DNA of 64,000 nucleotides from Xiphias gladius. Lineage: Eukaryota > Chordata > Actinopteri > Istiophoriformes > Xiphiidae. Positions 14,714 through 24,203 of this stretch are shown here, one piece after another. The notes beneath the pieces are model-generated. The model ran no database searches and was not told the origin of the DNA. It was given only the letters and a program-made list of their open reading frames with translations. The DNA is taken from NCBI RefSeq assembly GCF_016859285.1, contig NC_053418.1:18873329-18937328 (forward strand), in the 5' to 3' direction. Each line of letters starts with the position of its first letter. The stretch's first letter is position 1. The position numbers and the translations under genes are program-made.

Positions 14714-16998
14714 CTACAGTGAAACAAAGGAAACATGGATTAAGTAAAATTAACTCTAATTCTTACATACTGACCACATTAAATTGGTGTTTAATAAATT
14801 TGGCAATAAAGATTTCAGGTTATCATTTTTAATCTAACCTCTTCAATATCCTCTTCATCATATTCTTCCTCTTCAATTTCTTGCTCTTCATCCTCATTCC
14901 CTTTTTTCTTTTCAGTCTCATCATCTGATTTTTCAGGGTTCCCATCGTCTTTTTTTGCCAGTTCCTGAAATATCGATATTAGGATTCAGTTATTTATGTA
15001 AAACATTTGCAGGCTCAGAGGGACATGCATAGTTCTTGGTAAGTACATACAGTATACATTGTGAGCTCGTATATACTGCAATAACATGACGCTTTGATAA
15101 ATGGGCACTTGATAAATCATATCAAGTCAACATTAACAGTACATGTAATCCTCAGTAGCTGAACAAAGAACAAACAAGTAAATAGAATCTTACATCTAAT
15201 TTACTCAGCATATCCTGTGTGTCTTTGCATGGAATCTTCACTGTTTTCTTCTTTGCGCCTGTTGAATTTAAGCATTTTGTCTTTATCCTTATAGTTATAG
15301 ACTGAAATCTCAGTATATAAATAATGTCTTCATATACCTGCTTTAGCACGCGTTTTTTTCTTTTGGGGCATCAATTCTTTTGGGAAAAGGTTCCAGTCTA
15401 AAATATCAAGCATAGTATTTATTTTCCATATTTTTCTCAATTTGTTCTAATCCCATTACAGTGTGATTATGCAAGTACCTGGAGTCCATTCCTCATCCTC
15501 CATCTGGCTTTGCTTTAGGTATCGTTCCGTGTATCTCTCCACTTCTGTTTCATGTGAACAAGAGCAACTTCTGCCTCAATACCATTAAAACAAGTCCCAA
15601 TGTACTCTCACATCACATTCGGCAGTCTAGTAGAAACACAAGTGTAAACACCACCCACTGGGTGCTACTCCAGATTTTTAGCCACAATGATAAATCAAGT
15701 TTGACATTTCGACTACAGAACACATGCCAGTCCCAAACAGAATGAGTTACTGTCATAGATATAATCTATCAAACTCTCAGCCATTGAAATGACAGTTAGC
15801 ACATTGTTTTGTGAACACAGAGCACCTTAATTATGCATCTTACAACATGTAGGACAAGACATTCTGAAAAACCTAAATCTGCTACTTGTTACAGATATAT
15901 TTAGCTCACTGTTGACCAAGGGAACTCTGAAAGGCCTGTAAGGCCAGACCATAGAAATCATATTAAAAACGAAAGATGAGACAGCAGTTGTAACTCAATA
16001 TTTCTATCAGCAATCAGCCTCTCTCTCCTTTTCGCAAATATGACCCCAATTAAATGTTTCAGTTCCTAAGTGCTGCATTATCTTTCCTCACAGCAGCCAA
16101 TTGTCTTGCCATAGCATTTCTATTAGATGTCAGGTTTCTAATGCATGACTCTCCCCCTCACCTGTTTTATTGGATTGAGGCTTTATGTTATGTGGCAGCC
16201 GTTGCATTGTTCCCCTCATCTCCTGTTTCAAGGCCAACATGTAGTCCTCATCCTCACCAGCTTTCAGTGGAACTGGTTTAAAGTCTGTGGTCTGGAGGTA
16301 AGATAGATAGTGAAAGGGAGATGACAGCAGTTAAGTGTAACAGTTATGTTTCTTTTTCATAGGAAGATTTGTTTACCTTTGATCAACACTATGGCGCAGA
16401 TGTGGAAGCATACTGAAAAACCTGTAAGTTTTACCCCCTCTTTTTTCTTTAACAGATCACATATTGATTTTAACTGATATGCGTACAATTACATCTATTG
16501 CTTATAGTAAAATGCTGTTCCGTAGTACAAAATTTTACTAAACTGATCCTAAAATATATGCAAAATACAATCAAACTGTCATGTATAGTGTCTAATGTCC
16601 TTGAAGGGCACAGTAATGCAAGTGGATACTTGCAGAGATAGTATGAGGAAGAGGAGTCAATAAGGGCCCAAAGGTCTTTTTTTTCCCTTTGGGCCCCTAT
16701 TTGCTGCATCATTCAGAAAATGCTAGAAGCAGCCTATAGCAACTGATACCTGTTCTAGCAGAGGATGCTCTGGGAAGAGGCACTTAGTGGGACACTGGTT
16801 TTAAACATGTGCAGGTCCTTAACATGACCATGACAAATATTCTTTTAAACAACTTTAATTATGAAAATGAAATCAAATTTCACAGCGTGTGCTTTTTGTT
16901 TAAAGAGATCATGCAAATTTCACCTGCGGTTAAGACCTTGAGGGCTTATACGTGAATTTAATGTACTGCAATTTGATATGTCATCCTGGGCTCTCTGC

Positions 16999-17043
<45 letters not shown>

Positions 17044-17176
17044 TGTGTGTGTGGTCGGTACTTACTGGAAACATCGGGCTGGGCCCCACCCTGGCTTCTG
17101 GCATGCTGCCCCTGCCGATGCCCAGAGCCTCAATGTTGAAGGTAAAGGCAGCGACTCCACGACCCTTGCCTGCCAT
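14624..17176 (-). CDS. polr3g: DNA-directed RNA polymerase III subunit RPC7 (seven coding exons)
   Basis: Seven coding exons on the minus strand (17176-17066, 16291-16162, 15544-15479, 15397-15338, 15258-15194, 14964-14839, 14713-14624) join in frame to 215 aa, against about 223 aa in human POLR3G. The protein opens MAGKGRG and has the typical AAFTFNIEALG segment. It continues through DFKPVPLK, EDYMLALKQEM, VERYTERYLK and EEWTPDW. A basic KKKTRAKAGAKKK patch lies at about 116-127. An almost wholly acidic stretch follows at about 168-187, and the tail is DSDDNMDGEATY. RPC7 is a nuclear subunit of the RPC3-RPC6-RPC7 trimer that helps RNA polymerase III form the initiation complex at tRNA, 5S and other short RNA genes. 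Vertebrates also have the paralogue POLR3GL. Position between lysmd3 and mblac2 supports polr3g. It is divergent from mblac2 and convergent with lysmd3. Confidence 0.95.
14839..14964 (-). CDS. polr3g: polr3g coding exon 6 (acidic)
   Basis: Residues 145-186. A Lys/Asp/Glu mix leads into a run of about 20 mostly Glu/Asp residues typical of the RPC7 C-terminal region. The acceptor is ATTTCAG and the donor GTTAGA. Confidence 0.9.
15194..15258 (-). CDS. polr3g: polr3g coding exon 5
   Basis: Residues 123-144, a Lys-rich linker ending DMLSKLD, with acceptor TTCAACAG and donor GTAAGA, phase 0. Confidence 0.87.
15338..15397 (-). CDS. polr3g: polr3g coding exon 4
   Basis: Residues 103-122 plus one base, reading WNLFPKELMPQKKKTRAKA. 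The acceptor is ATTTTAG and the donor GTATAT. Confidence 0.88.
15479..15544 (-). CDS. polr3g: polr3g coding exon 3
   Basis: Residues 81-102 plus one base, with VERYTERYLK and EEWTP. The acceptor is GAAACAG and the donor GTACTT, which is weaker than its neighbours. Confidence 0.88.
16162..16291 (-). CDS. polr3g: polr3g coding exon 2
   Basis: Residues 38-80 plus the first base of codon 81. The acceptor is ACCTCCAG and the donor GTGAGG. It carries the conserved DFKPVPLK and YMLALKQEM segments. Confidence 0.9.
16664..16698. other. Inverted repeat in polr3g intron 1
   Basis: The arms around GGGCCCAAAGG and CCTTTGGGCCC are complementary and flank a T-rich loop of about 11 bases. The match extends outward with one mismatch. 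Confidence 0.8.
17002..17053. repeat. GT microsatellite in polr3g intron 1
   Basis: About 26 GT units with a single T interruption, adjacent to the polr3g exon 1 donor. Confidence 0.95.
17066..17176 (-). CDS. polr3g: polr3g coding exon 1
   Basis: Residues 1-37 run from MAGKGRG to PMFP, ending in phase 0 at GTAAGT. A possible acceptor CTGCAG lies just upstream, so a separate non-coding first exon nearer to mblac2 is likely. A long GT microsatellite begins 13 bases into the following intron. Confidence 0.9.
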
Positions 17177-17639
17177 GGCTGCAAGCCTCCTCTGTACCTG
17201 CAGCACAGAGTCCACATGTCTTCAGTCAACTTCACTGTCAAACACGTGCAGACACAACAAGTTAATGTGACACATCGTCGCCTCTTCTCTGACTTTGCCT
17301 ACTATGCAACGTTGGTCAACACTGACATATTAGATCGGAAGCACATTCACACATACAGTAAGTTGTAATACTCACTAGGGGACTGTTAGTAAATTGCTCC
17401 TAATGTGGAGACGTAAAATCCTAAGAGTCTATGTACTTCAGGGCTATTCAGCGGCTTTTAGCCTTTACTTTACTCCATGTTTTCACTTTTCGAGTTTACT
17501 TGTCATTAACATGCAGCTACCCAGTTTTATCTGTTGTTCGGCACGTAAACTAACTCCTGAAATCACTAAATTTACAGCTAACTCTTAGTAAGACTGGTAC
17601 TGCTTTGCTAACACCGTCGTGGAAACGTATTCTCACACT

Positions 17640-17860
17640 ACACTCAGCATGTGGAAATGTGGCTTTAACTCGCCCCGCCCCTGCTTGACGTTGCAGAAGG
17701 CGTAACCTCTGACGCAGCCAATAGTAGCACGCTTTAGGCTGTCGTCACCCGCCCGTTCGCCCAATGAGCGCTCTCCTCCTACACGGGTGTAACAGCGGCC
17801 ACCATCACATTAACCTGAATGAAAACATACTAGCTCTAGCTTGAAGGCTAGTTGCACTTC
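17640..17860. promoter_or_regulatory. Bidirectional promoter between polr3g and mblac2
   Basis: The two start codons are only 751 bases apart and point away from each other. Between them lie a GC box (GCCCCGCCCC, about 17672-17681), a TTGACGTT motif, and two CCAAT boxes in the same direction at 17718-17722 and 17761-17765. The CpG density is above that of the flanks. No TATA box is evident. This fits a shared housekeeping-type promoter. The start sites are inferred, not seen. Confidence 0.7.
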
Positions 17861-17927
17861 TCTGCAGCAAAATCACCCGACAGCACAATACCCACACCAG
17901 CCTACCTCGCTAAGTGCATGAATTGGG

Positions 17928-18369
17928 ATGTCTGCAGCCGACTGGTACGCTCACAAATCGCTCGGAGACGGACTCTTCTGGATCCAGGAGCGATTCTACC
18001 AGTCAGAGAACCGGGCCAACATCTGGCTGCTCCGCGGCACACACCAGGACGTGGTTATAGACACTGGTCTGGGCTTGAGGAGCTTACCTGACTACATTGA
18101 CGCCAAGGGGCTGCTCGGCAAAGATCCTCAGAGGAAGAACCCGCTGCTTGCCATCGCCACCCACGCCCACTTCGACCACTCGGGCGGCCTGCATCAGTTC
18201 CGACAGGTGGGCGTCCATAGCGCCGAGGTCGATGCCCTGGCCAACGGAGACAACTTCGAAACGGTCACCTGGCTCAGCGACAGGGAGATAGCCGAGGCTC
18301 CCAGTCCAGGATGGAGGGCAAGGCACTACAAAGTCAAGGCTGTGCAGCCCACACACATACTGCAAGAGG
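17928..18369 (+). CDS. mblac2: mblac2 coding exon 1
   Basis: Residues 1-147 plus one base. It holds the N-terminal beta-sheet and the HxHxDH metal-binding motif. It is GC-rich and CpG-containing, as part of the promoter island. The donor is GTAGGT. Confidence 0.93.
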
Positions 18370-18638
18370 GTAGGTCGGAGAGGCCGCTTTTGCAGATATG
18401 ATATATGGTAGGGTAGCAGGTCTGTCCTCAAAGGCCAGGTCACAAGGTCTACATGCATTAGCCTGGGGATAAGCATCATGGTCGATACCGTTAGGCAATA
18501 TTTAATGGCTGCGCCTGCACTCTAGCAATATTTTGCACATTATGCTCTATACGAAATCCTTTCTATCCCCACGGGAAGATTTCACGGCACAATGAATTTG
18601 GCAGAAGACCAAAAATGACTTGCTAAATGAGTGCACGC

Positions 18639-18687
<49 letters not shown>

Positions 18688-20514
18688 ATGTTCAAAGGAT
18701 GTTGTATTTGATCAAGACAGGTTTGCAATAGGAGGTGATGGGTATTGCTTATATAATTGTAAGTGTCTCATTACATAACATGAGATGGGTTATGTAAAGA
18801 GTGCACAGACAGGTTATTTGTAAAGGGGTGGCCACCCTAAGCACAACTGTATTGATAATTTGGGAGACAATGTGTGACAAGAAGAATGAAACCTGTTTTT
18901 TGTTTTTTTTTTCTGGGCAGCTATTTGTGCATTCATACTTGCAGAGCAGTTCTTTTTTTAAGCCAGCGATGACTGATGAATTCTGTTACATCAAAGAAAG
19001 AAAGAAGAGGAGCCAGCATCCCATAGAGTATTAATTACCTTACAGCACTGATTTAGCCATCACCCACCATGCTGTTAGTAGATACACACCAGATCAATCA
19101 CTATTAGATTAAACTCACATTCTTTAACTTTTGATTTAAGATGTTGCACAAAGCTTCACAAAGGACCCCTCATTTGGGATGAGCAGCTCTGCTTTTGTTG
19201 GAGTTTGGTCCAAAACCTTACCTGTTAGCCTCTTTAGTATTCTTATAGAGTGTAATTTTGGCACTGTTGGTCCATACACTGACTTGCTCTGCTGTGTTAG
19301 AGCCACTGCTGCAGTGCAGTTTAAATATCTAATTGCTTGGTCTGCCAGTTTCACGTTTTTGTCACACTGCGTCTGGACCAAATCGATGATATACTGAATG
19401 TCCACGACTATACACATCATGGTGATACGAGGTGAACCTGAGGTGATGCGTAAAACACAAATATAACCCTGGCTTGATTCCAGCCAGCGAAATTATGAGG
19501 AATGTATGGATTTAGTCTGGATGTAAATCTGGGAATGGGATGCCTATGGGCCTAAGGGTATAATTTATATTGTGTTTGTATGTGTGAATGATTGTGAAAA
19601 TATGATACCATCTCTCCCTCTCTCCTTTCTAGGTGATGTCATCAACCTGGGTGACAGACAGCTGATGGTGCTCCACATGCCTGGTCACTCTCGGGGCAGC
19701 ATCTGCCTCCATGATCGTGACAATAAGTTGCTCTTCAGTGGAGACGTAGTGTACGACGGCGCCATGATTGACTGGCTGCCCTACAGCCGCGTCAGCGACT
19801 ACATCAGTAGTTGTGAGCGCCTGGTGGGGCTGGTGGACAGCGAACAGGTACAGTGAAACACACTAGAGGTGGCGTAGCCTTTTTCATAGTTCTACTATTT
19901 TGGGTCATTAATTGAGCTTTGATGCACAAGGTATCCAATTCCGTCATCTAAAAAAATGTCATGGTCCTATTATAAGACTTTTGACCAGAAGTTTCCATTA
20001 TATGTACATTTTAGGTGCTGAGCTGACGTTTGTTCACTACCCTCAGTGACAATGGGATTTTAGTTTACAAACAATTGTGTTTTTGTAAAAAAATATATGT
20101 TAAGAGGAGAAAGTATGATTAATTAAGTAATTTCCATGTAAATCAAAAGATTTACCAGAATTTGTTTTTCAGCTGTATGTAAAAATTGTCCTTAAATCAG
20201 AGATATGTACCATGTACTGATGAATACAGATTGGTGTTGACCCAAAGCAATTATGCTGGAGTGTGTCACAGCTGATGATTTAGAAATTCATTAAGCCTGT
20301 ACTGTACAACATCTGTTTAACTGGCAAATTCATTAAACAGGTTGACCAAGTCCTCCCAGGACACTACAACACCTTTGGTGCGAAGCGGCTCCATCGGATT
20401 GCGTCCACATATATCAGCAGAGCTGGAACGTGCCCTGCAAAGTTCTCCACATTTGCCTGGAGTACTCTGGCTGGGGTGGCGCTGCGGGCGTTCAACCCAC
20501 GGAGCGCCTGCTAA
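17928..20514 (+). CDS. mblac2: Metallo-beta-lactamase domain-containing protein 2 (three coding exons)
   Basis: Exons 17928-18369, 19633-19847 and 20341-20514 join in frame to 276 aa, against 279 aa in human MBLAC2. The metallo-beta-lactamase signature is present: H79-x-H81-x-D83-H84 in [10 protein letters not shown], then H166 in MPGHSRGS, D185 in FSGDVVYDG and H227 in [10 protein letters not shown]. Together these form a complete two-metal site, so the enzyme should be active. Human MBLAC2 has been reported to be a palmitoylated acyl-CoA thioesterase acting mainly on palmitoyl-CoA; that activity is transferred by orthology and not shown here. No signal peptide is seen. The ATG at 17928 starts [15 protein letters not shown], as expected for the family. 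The gene is divergent from polr3g and convergent with rtkn. Confidence 0.95.
18634..18683. repeat. CA microsatellite in mblac2 intron 1
   Basis: An uninterrupted CA run of about 20 units, preceded by GCACGCACACG. Confidence 0.95.
19136..19420. other. Unrecognised stretch open on both strands in mblac2 intron 1
   Basis: A minus-strand frame of 94 codons (19420-19136) and a plus-strand frame of 72 codons (19179-19397) overlap here, between mblac2 coding exons 1 and 2. Neither protein resembles a family I recognise, and no splice signals frame them convincingly. It may be chance, a decayed element or a conserved block. Confidence 0.2.
19633..19847 (+). CDS. mblac2: mblac2 coding exon 2
   Basis: Residues 148-219, with the metal ligands H166 (PGHSRG) and D185 (SGDVVY). 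The acceptor is CTTTCTAG and the donor GTACAG. Confidence 0.93.
20341..20514 (+). CDS. mblac2: mblac2 coding exon 3 and stop
   Basis: Residues 220-276, with the last metal ligand H227 in LPGHYNTF and the C-terminus RSAC, then TAA. The acceptor AAACAG has an unusually poor pyrimidine tract. The reading frame continues the upstream exon exactly. Confidence 0.9.
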   Translation, partial: VDQVLPGHYNTFGAKRLHRIASTYISRAGTCPAKFSTFAWSTLAGVALRAFNPRSAC

Positions 20515-21070
20515 GGAGAGCGGATCATGGAGCTGGAGGAAGCATAAGTGCACAAAGAAAAATGTTTAAATATGGAGGACATGAAAGAGGGTGAGGAGGG
20601 GAGACACCCCTCATTTAAACATTGTTCATTTACTTATGTATTCCAACAGAATTCATATAATTGCCAAACTTTGCGTAAAATGCCCCTATTGGGTTACATA
20701 AGTCACTTATCAGCATCTTATGAAGCATATAATATGGAGTATTTATTAGTGTGATTTTGTCATATACTGATGATTATGTATATGTTGGCCTGAATATGAT
20801 TAGATGTATGGTTTTTTATACTTTAAGCAGATGTTTAGTTACAATAGCACAACAATGGTACAACTCTGCACTACAAACAGAAAGCAGGGAGCTTTGGGTT
20901 TTCCTCTGAGACATTCGAAAGAGACTCAGTATGGCCATAGTATTTCTCTATGCATAATATAAAGCTCAGTGAAGACTCGGTGTCGACTACCTCCTATGTT
21001 TGTAAGAGTGCTTTGTACTATTGACTAATCTACGGCTTTGCTATTGAAACATTGACAATAAAGCTTCTGT
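20515..21070 (+). other. mblac2: Probable mblac2 3' UTR
   Basis: AT-rich, non-coding sequence after the TAA. The first good AATAAA on this strand is at 21057-21062, which would give a 3' UTR of roughly 560-590 bases. The end is inferred from the motif only. Confidence 0.5.
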
Positions 21071-21105
21071 TCTACCTGCTTTTCTTGATGCTTCTACAAC
21101 ACAGA

Positions 21106-21251
21106 CCGCTCCAGCCGCTATATGGAATTTTATCTTCAGTCGTTAACATAAGAGGGGATCTCCTATGGGATTTGTTGCTGGAGGGAGAAAGAGAAGCAGA
21201 ACAGAATTGGATAGAATATGATCCATCATATGTTCAAAGTGCAGAGTTCTG
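21106..21251 (+). other. Exon-like open stretch downstream of mblac2, unidentified
   Basis: A pyrimidine-containing acceptor (CTACAACACAG) is followed by about 146 bases open in one frame and then a near-consensus donor GTAAGTAC. The frame reads segments such as LLWDLLLEGEREAEQNW and SYVQSAEFCKY, which have a protein-like composition. The frame stays open to 21336 if not spliced. I do not recognise the family and see no partner exon, so this could be a gene remnant, a missed exon or chance. Confidence 0.25.
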
Positions 21252-22949
21252 TAAGTACTTCTCTGATTGGATGGAAAGCTCTCCAACTGCAGGGAAAGGT
21301 GTTGATGGTGATACAGGAGAGAGAGGATGTTCCTGATCAGAATTTTTAGTACACTGTGCAGAATGAAGAAAAGTGTGCCGTGTTTTACCTAGTTTACACT
21401 CATATCTTCTGTGTTACAGTGTAGTTATAGGTGTGTTGTCTTCATATGTCCTTGGAACTGTAAGATTCACGGTAAGGAATTATTTTTGGAAGATTCTAAT
21501 CAATTTCAATTTAAAATGTCATACCTCTGACATATTTACATGTAACAAAAGCATACGATTTAAAATATTAATTAGTGGGTCTTATTTCCTGTGGACAAGG
21601 CAGATACAGGTATGATAGAAACAAGGCAGTTGTGAGTTGATAAAACATTTATTATAATTAATGTTATATTATTTAAACGTGAGATTTACACATCTCTCAT
21701 TTTATGTTCGCCTTCTAGGATGGCGCACATGCAGAACACGAAGCCTGCTAAAAAGGGAAACTCTTGCAAGGTTATAACATTCAATGGTATCTATTTGTAA
21801 CAGTTAAAGATCTGCACATCATCTGTCAACATTATGATAATCAGTTATCAATATAGCTGCATTTATAACAAAATCAATAATATAACAAAAGACAAAGAGA
21901 GGAGGTTTATTTGTTAACTTATAAAAATTAATTTACAGTAACAAATGCTGTTTTTTTTAAGCATTTGACATAAATCTTAGTTAAAATGGTTGCTCGAGTT
22001 CTGAGCCCCAAGAGGGAAACTGTTACAGTAAGTAAGTCCAAAGTAAACAACGGAGACAGAGAAGAAGAGGCTTTACTGCACTGACAGAGACACCGACTCT
22101 CCTACAAGATTTGATTCTGTTTTCTTGTGATAAGAAAAAACTGCAGTGAATTGTCTAAATGGCAACAACTTGCATTATTAAAAAAAAAAAATAGGCTGCA
22201 GTGTAAACAAACCATTTAAATTTTGCTCTTACTATAATGACTTAACAGTTGACTTTGTTTTATGTAAGTACTTAGTCTCATAGAAGGTTTTCTAAAATAC
22301 AGCCACCATAAAATAATTTCTGAGATTTCTTCCTGTGTTGCATATTAATGGATCAATGGACATTTCACATTTTAATGGATTTATCATAAGCAGGAATCCC
22401 TATTCAATAAAATCCTACAATGCTGCTGTGACACAGTGTAGCAGAATTATAAGTATGGCTTAGGTTTTCAATAATACTTAAGCTTTGGTTAATTTCAGTT
22501 TATTCTAGGATCTTTTACGCAGTTCTGACTACAGCCTGTCAATAGTGTGCAGATAAATGTGTAGAAGTAAAGACCAGAGCACAGATTCTTACCCTGAAAA
22601 GATCACAGTAATAACCAGTACAGTAAGTATGAGCACTTGCATTAAGTTTAGCTTCACCAGATTCATTGTTGAAATGATCTCAAGTAGTTCAACATTTTAA
22701 CTGTAAGTGTAATCATGCAAAAAAAAAAGAAAAAAAAAGAAAACCCAAACAAAAATGGTGCATAGTAATTTTAGGAGAACCACAAGGATCATCTGTTGTG
22801 TTTTCGAAAAGTACACTGAAGTAGATATCACAGTACAGGTAACAAACATCAACCCTTCCCTCCACACTTAATAGTTTACATGTGAAAACTCTTGAAGGAT
22901 TATACCTTATGTTCATCTTGCATGTTCATCTTGCCACATGCGTACTGGC

Positions 22950-23517
22950 TTTCATATCAAACACTGCAAACCTTTATTTTTAAAATACAGATAAGAATCA
23001 TCCAGTCAGAACACAGCTAGTGCATTAATAGAGATGACCTTGATCCAATGTTTGAGTGGCCAGGATGGTTGATGCTGAGGACAAAAGAAAAGCTTTTCCA
23101 GTTTCAGAATTAGATTCCAAAGACAGAGAGTAGGCCTAGTGTGGCGTGTTTATCGGAGCAAGTCCTTAGCTCTTAGCATCACTTAGCATGACCATAATTT
23201 GTCAAAGCAAGCAGAGTACCTCCTATTTAGTTTTGGACCGTCTTCAAAATTGTGGCTACCCAGCAAAGCGCAGAGTCGCCTGCAGTGATTGTCACCTGTC
23301 TTTTGTGTTAGAAGACATTCCAGTTTGCCCCAGGAGGGTATTCCATGATCCATCGTCCTCCAGGAAGCAGGCTAGAGGCAGCTTATCCTTCTCAGGGCTG
23401 TGCATATGGCCTAGCAGATAGCCTGAGGTTGGTTCACATGTGTTAAGCAAGTTAAACCATAGTTTAATGAGCACTATTGCCTTTAAGTCAGCATGAAATG
23501 TCTGCCAGGAAACAAGT
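22950..23517 (-). other. rtkn: Probable rtkn 3' UTR
   Basis: This is the non-coding sequence after the rtkn stop on the minus strand. TTTATT at 22973-22978 reads AATAAA on the minus strand and would end a 3' UTR of about 570 bases. It contains a short tandem repeat of ATGTTCATCTTGC units near 22911-22936. Confidence 0.45.
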
Positions 23518-24203
23518 TCACACCTGACTTTGGAGCCAGTTGCGAGGATCAAGTCTGGCCCTGAGGTTCCTGAGGCTGCGTCGAGCTGGGGAGGGCCTCG
23601 AGAAGGGGGCTCCCTCAGATGACTCAGGGCTGTGGCTGCCTTCACTGTTGCTGGAGCTGTTGCTGGAGGTGGAGCTGGAGCAGGAGAGTGTGGTCTGTGT
23701 GCTGAGCTGTGATCGAGGTGACCGAGAGGAGAGGGGGATAGGTGCGAGCAGCGAGGAGGGAGGAGGCTGGCAGGGGCACTGGAAGGTCCCTCCTCCTCCG
23801 TATCCCCTCCCTCGAAGGGTGCTGAGTTTAGCGTCCAGGGACAGAGTGCGTGGCCTCAGACGGGAGGGGGAAGATGACAAGAGAGAGAAGTTTGAAGAAG
23901 GCTCGGGCCAGCCATGATGGTGAGAGCAGGGACTGGTACTGCAGTGGCTGTCGCTGTCTGACGTCAGACTTGCATCTGAGGACAGCAGTCCCAGCTTTTG
24001 GCAGCGGTGAGGGCTCGCAGGGCTCTGTGGCAGTCGATGAGGGGTGCAGGGACGAGGGCAGCCAGCGCTTTTGGGGTTGTTCTCCTCAAACACAGACATC
24101 CAGGTGGGAGAGGTGCCCAGCTGGCTGCGGAGCTCCAGCTCGTGCAACCTCCGAGCCAGGATGTCTGACACAGTGCTGCTGAGGTCATCAGATGACTCAA
24201 TAA
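23518..24203 (-). CDS. rtkn: rtkn coding exon 11 (C-terminal tail and stop)
   Basis: Residues 454-681. After IESSDDLSSTVSDILARRL the tail is rich in Ser, Pro and Arg, with segments RPRTLSLDAKL and RARLDPRNWLQSQV. The equivalents in human, RTFSLDA and WLQSPV, are shorter-spaced. TGA at 23518-23520. The acceptor is CTGCAG. Confidence 0.93.

Noticed and set aside
18084-18479. 131-codon minus-strand frame opposite mblac2 exon 1
   Set aside because: Shadow of the GC-rich mblac2 exon, which has the full metal-binding motif on the plus strand.
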